The notes under the pieces: model-generated
Seen by the model: only the letters and a program-made list of their open reading frames with translations
The model's database searches: none
Told to the model about the DNA's origin: nothing
Source of the DNA: Cytobacillus dafuensis
GTDB taxonomy: Bacteria; Bacillota; Bacilli; Bacillales; Cytobacillaceae
Direction: 5' to 3'
DNA: 64,000 nucleotides
Assembly (NCBI RefSeq): GCF_007995155.1
Contig: NZ_CP042593.1
Coordinates: 1,220,001-1,284,000, forward strand
Made by a program: the position numbers and the translations under genes
Part shown: one piece after another, positions 16,347 to 24,032 of the stretch
How the letters are laid out: each line of letters starts with the position of its first letter
How positions within the stretch are numbered: position 1 is the first letter of the stretch

Positions 16347-16862
16347 ATGCAAGCAAAAAAGGTTAAAGAAACGCGTGTTGTTCAAACCGATCAAGTTCTC
16401 ATTAATGATTTGAACAATTATCATACATTATTTGGTGGAGTACTAATGAAGAAGATGGATGCTTGTGCGACACTTTCCGCTCGCAGGCACTCAAGGGTAA
16501 AGGAATGTGTTACGGCATCTACTGACTCAGTTAACTTCATTGAACCAATCAGAGTAAGTGATTCGGTTTGTGTCGAATCATTTGTTAGCTATACAGGTAA
16601 AAGGTCCATGGAGATTTTCTGTAAAGTGGTGGCCGAAGATCTTGAAACTGGAAAACGTAGAATTGCAGCTACAGCATTCTTAACTTTTGTCCCTCTAGAT
16701 GAAAATAAAAGGCCGATAGAAGTTCCAGGTGTTATACCAGAAACAGAGGAAGAAAAATTTCTCTATGATACGGGGAAAGAACGTGAAAAAATTCGCAAGC
16801 TAAAAAGACAACAAAATAACGAACTCGTCTCCAAACTTTCAGTGGATAAACCATGGGATTAA
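16347..16862 (+). CDS. Acyl-CoA thioesterase, hotdog fold (YkhA-like)
   Basis: The product is 171 residues from the ATG at 16347, which has an AAGGTGG site six bases upstream; the ATG at 16320 has none. The chain has the single-hotdog pattern of YciA/YkhA-type thioesterases. The motifs are VVQTDQVLINDLNNYHTLFG with the conserved N..H..FGG, then GGVLMKKMDACATLSARRHS and TASTDSVNFIEPI. A charged C-terminal tail follows, as in Bacillus homologues. It hydrolyses acyl-CoA to free fatty acid and CoA in the cytoplasm. The following 123-residue gene begins 25 bases after its stop and is probably co-transcribed. A weak cre-like word (GAGCGCTTACA, 16201-16211) lies far upstream; I would not rely on it. 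Confidence 0.85.
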   Translation: MQAKKVKETRVVQTDQVLINDLNNYHTLFGGVLMKKMDACATLSARRHSRVKECVTASTDSVNFIEPIRVSDSVCVESFVSYTGKRSMEIFCKVVAEDLETGKRRIAATAFLTFVPLDENKRPIEVPGVIPETEEEKFLYDTGKEREKIRKLKRQQNNELVSKLSVDKPWD

Positions 16863-16887
16863 TACCGAGCAAAAAGGGAGAGAGATT

Positions 16888-17259
16888 ATGCTAACAACAT
16901 CAAGTTACGACCAATTGAAAAGTGCGCAAATAGCTATCGGAAAATTAAATTCCACAAAACCATCTATTTACAGAAAATTTATCAATATCATTAAACTGAC
17001 TCGTCAATTGCAGTTTGGATATCAATATATGGGCTCATTAATTATGGATGAAGACCCAGGTAAATTCAATCCGATGTCTCAAGATGATTATGTGTTGTCT
17101 GTCTATTATCGGGAAATCGAAAATTTAAAAACAGACAAAAAATTCCTTGATTTAAAGCAATTACTAAAAACGCATAACCAACTCAGCTATGCTAATATTA
17201 GCAAGTTGGCATTGGGGGAAAACCCAGAAGCATTAGTTGGTCCAACTTTAGTCCGTTAA
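16888..17259 (+). CDS. Hypothetical protein, second gene after the thioesterase
   Basis: The product is 123 residues with a good ribosome site (AAAAGGGAGAGAG). It is mostly helical and charged (IGKLNSTKPSIYRKFINIIK, LTRQLQFGYQYMGSLIMDED). It has no signal peptide, membrane segment or cysteine motif. No family is recognised. The spacing suggests an operon with the thioesterase. Confidence 0.65.
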   Translation: MLTTSSYDQLKSAQIAIGKLNSTKPSIYRKFINIIKLTRQLQFGYQYMGSLIMDEDPGKFNPMSQDDYVLSVYYREIENLKTDKKFLDLKQLLKTHNQLSYANISKLALGENPEALVGPTLVR

Positions 17260-17277
17260 TAGCTGAACGGAACCTTT

Positions 17278-17321
17278 CAAACCTCACTTAGAACTTTCAC
17301 GGAGAACCGTATCATAAATAG
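17278..17321. repeat. Repeat family B copy 2, degenerate
   Basis: AAACCTCACTTAGA, then CACGGAGAACCGTATCATAA. The left arm and core match the family. The right arm is lost. Confidence 0.55.
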
Positions 17322-17383
17322 TGGTAAAGCGTAGGGTGGAGGTAGTAGTTAACTGAAAGATGTGGCTATATAAATAAAGTTAT

Positions 17384-17417
17384 AATGACCGGGAAAGTGA
17401 TGCCCGGTCATTTTTTT
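17384..17417. terminator. Terminator between convergent genes
   Basis: AATGACCGGG and CCCGGTCATT make a perfect 10 bp stem with the loop AAAGTGATG and a seven-T tail on plus. On the minus strand it lies 19 bases past the synthetase stop. Confidence 0.8.
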
Positions 17418-17435
17418 GACATGCTTTTTAGTTGG

Positions 17436-19100
17436 TTAAATGGAATCACCGAAAAATGTCTGCATTCTTGAAAGAACCCTTTTTTCGCCCATTACTTTCA
17501 TAATATCAAACAAATCAGGTGTATTGGTTCTGTTAGTTAGAGCGACCCTAATTACCATCGCTACATCACCAACATGCCCTTTGTAATTGTTAGGATTGGC
17601 TTTATATTGCTTCATATCCTTTGCAAATCCGAGTTCCCCAGCAAGTTCTTTCATTTCATGGAACCAAGCCTCTTTTTCATTATTAAACCTATAAGTTTTG
17701 CTAAAACCTAGTACAATTTCTTTCGCAACATCAAAACTTACATTTGTAGGTAACTTATAGCCACTCAATACATCCTTTTCAAACAATTCGTCATAAAAGA
17801 AAGCAATCATTGGCTTCACATCTGACCACTTTGAATAATCTTTTCTTGGTTTCTCAATTGTTCGACCTATATTTAGAATGTTTACAGTGTATTCCTTATT
17901 CTTGTCAATTAAAGTATAAAGCTCAGAATCAAATTCCTTTGACCAAGTGTATAAATGGTCAAATACTTGTTTACCAGTGAGCCTAGAGATAACATCCTTG
18001 CTGATATCACCCAGTTTATTCATGTCTAATAAAGCACCACTGGCATTCATTTTATCAGTATTGATAAAAAAGTCTCTAAATGATTTATGAGGGTTTGTCA
18101 TCCTCCATTCTTCAAAGTCAGAATTGATGAGATTCATGAAGTATTCACTTAGAGCGATTCCTGGGTATCCTTGTTCTTTGTAATAATCAGCGGTACCATC
18201 AAGATCCTTACGTTTACTAAATTTCCGTTTAGAAGCTCCCACTTGCTTCATTATTGGAGCAATATGTCCGTATTCCGGTATTCTAAACCCTAAGGTTTCA
18301 AACAACTGAATATGGATAGGCACTGAAGAAAGCCATTCATCGCCCCTAAGACAAAAGGTTGTACCCATCAGATAATCATCTATGGCATGAGCAAAGTGAT
18401 ATGTTGGTAAACCATCCGTTTTCATGATAACAATATCTTGGTCATTTTCAGGTAACTCAATCGGACCTTTAACCAAATCATGGTACGTTATTCTACTATC
18501 TGATGACCCCGAAGATTTAAGTCTAATAACAAACGGTTTACCATTTAAAATTTCTTCCTTGGCTTGTTGAAAAGAAATATCTCGATGATTAGCCCACCTG
18601 CCATAATAACCTGTTGTTATTTTTAAGTTCTGCTGATTTATTCTTATCTTTTGTAAATCGTCCGTATCACAGAAGCAAGGATAGGCTAATCCATTTCGGA
18701 CTAAATGCTTCATAAATACCTTATAGATTTGTATTCGTGAGCTTTGTTTATACGGTCCATAAGCCCCCTTATCGTCACCTGAAAGCTGAGGTCCTTCATC
18801 GAAATGAATCCCGAAGTATGACAATGAATTTATAATGTTTTCGAGACTGCCTTTTATTTCGCGTTTTTTATCTGTGTCTTCAATACGCAAGAAAAAGACT
18901 CCATTACTTTGGTGGGCTAATCTTTCCGATATTAAAGTTGCGTAAAGCCCACCAATATTCAATGAACCAGTTGGGCTCTGTGCAAAACGTGTAATCAAAG
19001 CAGATGAAGACAAATTTCTTGGCGGATATAGTGAATAAATATCAGCCGGTACCTGCCTGACATCCGGAAATAACAGTTCTGCCATGTTCTCATTTGACAT
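17436..19100 (-). CDS. gltX: Glutamyl-tRNA synthetase paralogue (class I)
   Basis: The product is 554 residues. The class I ATP-binding signature appears as RFAQSPTGSLNIGGLYATL, a HIGH variant reading NIGG. The KMSKS loop reads KRKFSKRKD. LRIEDTDKKRE is the GluRS-specific block, and CFCDTDDLQ lies in the insertion region. It is longer than a typical GluRS (about 480-500) and diverged from the housekeeping enzyme, so it is probably a second copy. It charges tRNA(Glu), or possibly another tRNA, with glutamate in the cytoplasm. Expression is under the T-box just upstream. Whether it is discriminating, or serves antibiotic resistance or a special metabolism, cannot be seen here. Confidence 0.85.
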   Translation of the reverse strand: MSNENMAELLFPDVRQVPADIYSLYPPRNLSSSALITRFAQSPTGSLNIGGLYATLISERLAHQSNGVFFLRIEDTDKKREIKGSLENIINSLSYFGIHFDEGPQLSGDDKGAYGPYKQSSRIQIYKVFMKHLVRNGLAYPCFCDTDDLQKIRINQQNLKITTGYYGRWANHRDISFQQAKEEILNGKPFVIRLKSSGSSDSRITYHDLVKGPIELPENDQDIVIMKTDGLPTYHFAHAIDDYLMGTTFCLRGDEWLSSVPIHIQLFETLGFRIPEYGHIAPIMKQVGASKRKFSKRKDLDGTADYYKEQGYPGIALSEYFMNLINSDFEEWRMTNPHKSFRDFFINTDKMNASGALLDMNKLGDISKDVISRLTGKQVFDHLYTWSKEFDSELYTLIDKNKEYTVNILNIGRTIEKPRKDYSKWSDVKPMIAFFYDELFEKDVLSGYKLPTNVSFDVAKEIVLGFSKTYRFNNEKEAWFHEMKELAGELGFAKDMKQYKANPNNYKGHVGDVAMVIRVALTNRTNTPDLFDIMKVMGEKRVLSRMQTFFGDSI

Positions 19101-19120
19101 TATCGAATCCTCCTATATGT

Positions 19121-19395
19121 TCAAAATAAAAAAAGCCCTTCATCCTATAAAAGGACGAAAGACTTGCTTCCGCGTTACCACCTAAATTGGTTAAAAACCC
19201 GCTCATAATGCAGCCATTCACTATCTTGCTGCACACTTCTTTAACGGGAAATTCCCGGTTGACTTACTCCAATTTTTCAGTCAACTGCTCCAAGACTTCT
19301 TTCATTAAGCTCGAATACCCAATTTCACCAGCATGGGCTCTCTAAGATTCGAGTGATTAATTACTCTTCCTCTTCATTGCACTTTACAATATGTG
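19121..19395 (-). promoter_or_regulatory. T-box leader of the glutamyl-tRNA synthetase gene
   Basis: On the minus strand the leader has the canonical order. First comes an AGAGAGC-containing stem I, then the sequence AATGAAAG before CTTGGAG. The T-box GGTGGTAACGCGGAAG follows at about 19168-19183. A terminator hairpin (TTTCGTCC..GGATGAAGGGC plus T7) completes it. The T-box bulge pairs with the uncharged tRNA acceptor end and prevents termination. GAA in AATGAAAG is a possible specifier codon and fits a glutamate enzyme, but I placed it only by eye. A TTGACA box is at 19434-19439 on the same strand, upstream of the leader. Confidence 0.88.
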
Positions 19396-19678
19396 GATAT
19401 AATTAGAGAAACAATAATACATTATGATTAAATTGTCAACAAATTCTGACTATGAGGACAACAGTCTTTTTGCTACCGCCCATTGGTTGGTAACTCGCTC
19501 GTTCAAGTCGGGACTAGAAGAAGTGAGTGAAGAGAGGAGAACCATTTCACAAATAACGGCAAGTTTTCTAATGAGTAACTTCAAGAAAGCGTATATATTA
19601 GGTTGCCAAAAAATGGACGATGGCACTTTCTTGTTCACCGCTTTGATGTACATTTGATGCATGTAACATTTGCTTACT

Positions 19679-20146
19679 TTAATATTCTCCTTTAATGACA
19701 AAATACGAGCCCCGAATGGTTCCAGCTAGTTTAGACTTTTGCCTAGCAAACTTAAACTTCCCTTCTAACTCTTTTGGTACTTCCATCCCATCAGAAAGCT
19801 TAAAACCAACAGCCCGCTTCTTAGGATCATCCACCGTATACATGACGTTGACGCTAAGACCATCCTCATAAATGACGTAGGCAAATTTGATATTTTCCAC
19901 TTGAAAACGCGACGTTTCTAAAGGTTTGGCCGCAAACTCAATATCACGTTCTTTCAAAATTTGGTTCACATAATCAAGGGTCTCGTAGGACTCGCTAGCA
20001 GGTACAACCATAAATTCATGCTTGTATTTGTTCATAAAGTATCGAGCTTCATTAGCACGTAACCCAGCAAGCGCTTCTGCTACGGGTGAAGACTCTAAAC
20101 CAACTGTAGACACATTTTTAAAGTCAACGATATAGGACAATTCCAT
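19679..20146 (-). CDS. Hypothetical protein paired with an effector-binding protein
   Basis: The product is 155 residues starting MELSYIVDFKNVSTVGLESS, with an AGGAGAG ribosome site; it begins 8 bases after the upstream gene's stop. It has an alpha/beta appearance with no signal or membrane segment. It continues FMNKYKHEFMVVPASESYET and ends GTIRGSYFVIKGEY. I recognise no domain; similar proteins are sometimes labelled phage tail-like without good reason. Its tight pairing with the AraC-type effector-binding gene, and the divergent WYL regulator, suggest a small sensory unit. Confidence 0.7.
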   Translation of the reverse strand: MELSYIVDFKNVSTVGLESSPVAEALAGLRANEARYFMNKYKHEFMVVPASESYETLDYVNQILKERDIEFAAKPLETSRFQVENIKFAYVIYEDGLSVNVMYTVDDPKKRAVGFKLSDGMEVPKELEGKFKFARQKSKLAGTIRGSYFVIKGEY

Positions 20147-20154
20147 CTCTCCTT

Positions 20155-20634
20155 TTATTTCCTAACAACAGGAATCCACATTTCACCAAATACTGAGCCG
20201 TTTCGTTGCCCCATTATAACCGCTGTATTTGGCCCTCCAACATAGGCAAAATTCTTTGCTTCCGGCAATACTTGGCCAAATGCAATGCCAGTAACCATAT
20301 TACTCAGCTCTTCAGCTGTTTCTGCTGCCCCTTTTACAACTAGGTATTCTCCTTTTGGAAATTGAATCACTCTGGATGCTTCTGGTAATGATGCCTCTGT
20401 CATGACGCCGGCATAATGCATCATTTTGTTATTCACCGCTTCATTCACGACAAAAATGTAGTCATTTGTAGCAACGGCTTTTAGCTTGTCAAGCCTTCCA
20501 TCTTGTTTGACGGCCGACCAAAAATCTGCCTTTTCCTTGTTTATGCCAGCATAGTCGGTGTAATCGCTTTTAAGCTCAGTTCCAATACCTAAAACAGTAA
20601 AGCTTTCTTTCTCTTCTAGGGTATAATTTGCCAT
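20155..20634 (-). CDS. GyrI-like / AraC-type effector-binding domain protein
   Basis: The product is 159 residues: a stand-alone effector-binding (BmrR C-terminal/GyrI-like) domain. It has the two-fold pattern of the family, MANYTLEEKESFTVLGIGTE opening the first half and RVIQFPKGEYLVVKGAAETA the second. A WIPV motif closes the chain. Such domains bind small hydrophobic or cationic molecules, or act as protein modulators. There is no DNA-binding domain. It is the first gene of a two-gene unit and is divergent from the WYL-type regulator 108 bp away, which probably controls it. Confidence 0.8.
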   Translation of the reverse strand: MANYTLEEKESFTVLGIGTELKSDYTDYAGINKEKADFWSAVKQDGRLDKLKAVATNDYIFVVNEAVNNKMMHYAGVMTEASLPEASRVIQFPKGEYLVVKGAAETAEELSNMVTGIAFGQVLPEAKNFAYVGGPNTAVIMGQRNGSVFGEMWIPVVRK

Positions 20635-20742
20635 ATTCAGACCATCCTCTTTTTAAAATTTTTCAAATGATTTGTCTTTTCACTTGATGAGTTTATAATA
20701 GTCTTTAATCATGTCAAAAAATGATACTGTTTAGGAGATCCG

Positions 20743-21705
20743 ATGAAAAAAGTTGAACGAATTAATACCATCATGCGGTATATCAACAACCGCTCCCACT
20801 TTACATTTTCCGAGATCATGCAAGAATTTAACATCTCGCGTTCGACCGCTATTAGAGATATCAGAGAAATTGAAGCCATGGGGATGCCGCTTGTCGCTGA
20901 AGTTGGAAGGGATGGGGGTTATTTTGTCATGAACAACTCTGTCCTGCCCACTGTTCGCTTTACCGATAATGAGATTAAAGCTCTTTTTATTGCCTTTATG
21001 GCCACAAGAAATCAACAACTCCCATATTTAAAGAGTCGTCAGTCTTTAGCTGAAAAATTACTAGGCCTCACATCAGAAAACCAGCAAGATGACCTTGTTC
21101 TATTAAATCAAATCTTGCTTTTTGAAGGGACCAACCCCCATAATCCCGACCTACTTGATTTGTCAGACCTTCCCCATCCTATGTTAGAAAAACTCATCCA
21201 AATCCTTCTTTTGGATCGCTATTTACAGATTACCATCAAAGAAGAGAAGGTAATAAAGTCTTTTCCTATTTATCTCTTGCACCTTTACCGTGAAAAAAGC
21301 CTTTGGCTGATTGAAGGCTTTGACTTAAAGGAAGAAAAGAGGCAGATTTTCTCTGTCGACCATCTCACCAATGTCGAAACCTACCCGATGAAAAAAAGAT
21401 TAAGTAAGAAAAAGATTTTAGAAAAACTAAGTAAGCAGGAAGAAGTAATCAATCTTGTCCTTGAACTTGGTCCAAAGGCGATTGCCCAGTTCAAAAAATA
21501 CCATCCTTTAAAAGTTTCAATTTCCTATACGAATCCTTACCAAACCACAGCCATTCTAAAGACTTTTATTAATGTTAATAATCCCGAAGAGTTGACCGAA
21601 ATAACAAATTGGCTGCTTTTCCTAGGTGGGGATATTAAGGTCAGGGAAGTGCCTGAAGAAGTCTTAGAAGGTTTACGAGAGAGATTATGTTTATTCTGCC
21701 CATAA
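20743..21705 (+). CDS. YafY-type transcriptional regulator (HTH plus WYL domain)
   Basis: The product is 320 residues. Residues 1-60 are a DeoR/HTH_11 winged helix (RINTIMRYINNRSHFTFSEI, then FNISRSTAIRDIREIEAMG). The rest is the ligand-binding WYL part (LRE-type strand LHLYREKSLWLIEGFDL) with a C-terminal extension ending EEVLEGLRERLCLF. Such proteins are local regulators that sense ligands or nucleic acids. It diverges from the effector-binding operon, with about 108 bp between starts, a typical control geometry. The ATG at 20743 follows 'aggagatccg', a good ribosome site. Confidence 0.85.
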   Translation: MKKVERINTIMRYINNRSHFTFSEIMQEFNISRSTAIRDIREIEAMGMPLVAEVGRDGGYFVMNNSVLPTVRFTDNEIKALFIAFMATRNQQLPYLKSRQSLAEKLLGLTSENQQDDLVLLNQILLFEGTNPHNPDLLDLSDLPHPMLEKLIQILLLDRYLQITIKEEKVIKSFPIYLLHLYREKSLWLIEGFDLKEEKRQIFSVDHLTNVETYPMKKRLSKKKILEKLSKQEEVINLVLELGPKAIAQFKKYHPLKVSISYTNPYQTTAILKTFINVNNPEELTEITNWLLFLGGDIKVREVPEEVLEGLRERLCLFCP

Positions 21706-21824
21706 GCAGTGCTGGTTAAAACCCCAATAATTTTGAGCTTGGCCAGCAGCCAGTAACAATTAATAAAGGGTCTTATACTGTTCGTAAAACAGGAGTAAAC
21801 TTAATAATGAATGATTGATTAGGG

Positions 21825-23291
21825 GTGATTTTCATATTTAGGAAAAACACAAAAAGGATACTTAGAACATTATTAACAAATCCAATATTAATTATTGGAT
21901 ACTGGATTTTTTGCTTTGAGTTAGCTTCATTATGTATGTATGGAAGAATTAATAATAATATTTATTTTTTATTATTATGTATCGTACTTTTAATATCTAT
22001 CATTGTATTTACTACAATTAGAATTATAAAAGATAGAGAATATGACTCTAAAAAATCAAATACATGGCAATATATTTCTATAATAATTATGGTGGCAATA
22101 ACATTATTTTATGGAGTAGAGATTTATAAAAGTGCAACAAATTATGGTGGCAAACTTGCGTGGACTATAGAAAGAATAAAAAATGAAAGATCAGTTAAAT
22201 TTGAACATAATAATATATATGAATATGGAGTAGAAGGTATATTTGAAGATATAAATAAGGAATATACTTTGCCAAAGAAATTATATATGGCAAGTGATTT
22301 TAAGCTTACATTTAATTCAGATGGAACAATCACATCTTTTGATACATTTGTTTATGGGAAAAATGAGGATGGGAAAGAGGAAACTTACTTAATATCTTAT
22401 GATGTAAATAAATCACAGGATATTACTGTATGGCTAAATGGATATGCAGGTGCCGATTATGATGAGGATAAACTATTAGAACCTCTAATTAAAACGGTTA
22501 ACGCTATTCCAGTTCAGCAAACCGTTAGTAAGTGGAAGGAAAGTAAATATGGATTAGTTTATTATGGAAAACGAAATTGGGGATATAACACAGAGGGAAT
22601 TATTAATATTAATGAGGAAGGTAAGGAGCATCATCTTGAAGAAGAAAGTTCTGAAATAATTGGGTATACGGTATCTATATTTGTCCCTGGAAAAGAGAAA
22701 GAGATCATACCAGCTAGATATCACTTAATAGGTGACCCAAGTTGGAGTAAACCAAAGACTACGCCAAATCAAGATAGTTCTAAAGAGAAGCAACAAGAGT
22801 TAACGAATAACAATGAACAGTTTTTCTTATCAAAAGAAGTTGGTTATAGACTAAATTTTGTAGACAAAGCATTAGGAAGTAGTTTTTATTCACTAAGCAT
22901 GACTGTTGATGGGGGTGAAAATTGGGAAGTTATAAATGAGGATCCATTCAATGGAACAATTGGTGGGCCATCAGGAATAACTTTTATTAATAATCAACTT
23001 GGATTTTTAGGAGCAACCAGACCTTCTGGTACTGAGGGCGAGTTATATCGTACAGATGATGGGGGAATATCATTTACAAAGGTAAATTATACACCCCGTG
23101 AAGTAAAATTAGATAGTGGACAGTCTATAAGTCCTTTCGATTCTCCAGGTATGCCTTATGAGAAAGATGGAGTTTTTAATATGTTAGTCGGGCAAGGAGC
23201 AGACGGAGATTACAATGGTAATAGTAGTGCACTTTATCGATCAAAAGATAATGGAGAAACATGGGAATATTTAAAAGAAGTTAAAAAGTAG
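21825..23291 (+). CDS. Membrane protein with extracellular BNR (Asp-box) beta-propeller region
   Basis: The product is about 488 residues. The N-terminus has three hydrophobic helices: LLTNPILIIGYWIFCFELAS, IYFLLLCIVLLISIIVFTTI and YISIIIMVAITLFYGVEI. A soluble part follows. Its end carries Asp-box-like motifs (VDGGENW, TDDGGISF, SKDNGETW), as in sialidase/BNR propellers, but only about three repeats, so a full propeller is doubtful. The listed start is GTG at 21825, which overlaps the AGGGGTG ribosome site and so is suspect; a rare ATT or ATA start a few codons in would have better spacing. The gene is very AT-rich compared with neighbours. The function is unknown. Confidence 0.6.
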   Translation: MIFIFRKNTKRILRTLLTNPILIIGYWIFCFELASLCMYGRINNNIYFLLLCIVLLISIIVFTTIRIIKDREYDSKKSNTWQYISIIIMVAITLFYGVEIYKSATNYGGKLAWTIERIKNERSVKFEHNNIYEYGVEGIFEDINKEYTLPKKLYMASDFKLTFNSDGTITSFDTFVYGKNEDGKEETYLISYDVNKSQDITVWLNGYAGADYDEDKLLEPLIKTVNAIPVQQTVSKWKESKYGLVYYGKRNWGYNTEGIININEEGKEHHLEEESSEIIGYTVSIFVPGKEKEIIPARYHLIGDPSWSKPKTTPNQDSSKEKQQELTNNNEQFFLSKEVGYRLNFVDKALGSSFYSLSMTVDGGENWEVINEDPFNGTIGGPSGITFINNQLGFLGATRPSGTEGELYRTDDGGISFTKVNYTPREVKLDSGQSISPFDSPGMPYEKDGVFNMLVGQGADGDYNGNSSALYRSKDNGETWEYLKEVKK

Positions 23292-23319
23292 TTAGTATTA
23301 AATAAATAATTATATATTG

Positions 23320-23375
23320 AAAAACCTCCGTTGCAGGTTTAACGGTGAACCGCATCATAAGTACGTGAGGTTTTC
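23320..23375. repeat. Repeat family B copy 3
   Basis: AAAACCTCCGTTGCAG, a core of AACGGTGAACCGCATCATAA, then GTACGTGAGGTTTTC. The arms are diverged but still pair over CCTC/GAGG. It lies just past the membrane-protein gene and may act as its terminator. Confidence 0.7.
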
Positions 23376-23416
23376 TAATATGACCACATAATAATTAGAG
23401 CGAGAATTTAGCTGAG

Positions 23417-23448
23417 ATGAGAAGTAAGGGATAACTTCTCTTTTTTGT
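23417..23448 (+). terminator. Rho-independent terminator
   Basis: GAGAAGT and ACTTCTC flank a short loop (AAGGGATA) and are followed by TTTTTT. Confidence 0.7.
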
Positions 23449-23524
23449 TTGCATTTGAGCTTTGTATCTCTACCTAATTTAATTTTAAATCGTATCAGGT
23501 AGATCGCCTGAGGACGTAAACAAA

Positions 23525-23693
23525 TTTATCGCAGATTAACTGGCAGTAAGACCCCCACTTCAAGGTTACGAGAGAATCAAAGAAACCTAAGTGGGGGATG
23601 AAAGCCGACTAAGAATGCCGAGTCCTGTGGCAACGTCGGCACTAGCACGTCCTGTGCGTCGAAAAACCCCCACTGATGGAAGTTTCACTTTAT
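23525..23693 (+). repeat. bcr1-like element, copy 1 (family D), flanked by TTTAT
   Basis: The element is bounded on both sides by TTTAT. It starts CGCAGATTAACTGGCAGTAA and ends CCCACTGATGGAAGTTTCAC. Inside, ACCCCCACTT pairs with AAGTGGGGGA. The copies at 30189 and 48635 have the same ends. The size, hairpins and TTTAT flanks fit what I recall of the B. cereus bcr1 repeat. Confidence 0.75.
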
Positions 23694-23857
23694 TCAATGA
23701 AAATATTTTTTTCGGATTTCTATCTTCTAGCTAGTCTTAACATTAAATTATTTTTAATTACAGCCGATATTTTATATAGATTGTATTTATAATGAGGTGA
23801 TGTTAAATAGGCTATGGAATGGTAAATAGGTTGGAATTGCAAATAATTATAGGCGAA

Positions 23858-23955
23858 AAGTGAAAAAGGCAAATCATAGGAAACTATGGGACGCAAAGCC
23901 ATGGGCCTGAACTACATTAATTAAATGTAGATGGCAGCCGGTTACCACAAGAAGT
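23858..23955 (+). promoter_or_regulatory. Cyclic di-GMP-I (GEMM) riboswitch aptamer
   Basis: The conserved core is visible: AAAAGGCAAATCATAGGAAA, then CTATGGGACGCAAAGCC. The GAAA tetraloop caps CATAG/CTATG. Next is ATGGGCC, a variable P3 arm (CTACATT/AATGTAG) and GGCAGCCGGTTACC. These are the hallmarks of the GEMM/c-di-GMP-I class. A terminator follows 19 bases downstream, and the surface-protein gene starts about 75 bases after it. Confidence 0.93.
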
Positions 23956-23973
23956 CATAGCAAATGTTTCTAT

Positions 23974-23997
23974 GAACCTTCTTTGGGTTCTTTTTTA
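23974..23997 (+). terminator. Expression-platform terminator of the c-di-GMP riboswitch
   Basis: GAACC and GGGTTC pair around TTCTTT and are followed by TTTTTT. The placement between aptamer and gene suggests control by transcription attenuation. Whether c-di-GMP turns the gene on or off is not clear from the sequence. Confidence 0.75.
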
Positions 23998-24032
23998 TTT
24001 GCTTTTTTTTACACGAAAGGTAGGTATATTGT

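Noticed and set aside
19424-19657. 77-codon plus-strand frame upstream of the T-box
   Set aside because: Its start overlaps the TTGACA promoter region of the T-box leader. It has no ribosome site and no recognisable domain.
23720-23902. Minus-strand frame over the riboswitch
   Set aside because: It overlaps the conserved c-di-GMP aptamer. The RNA structure is the real signal.
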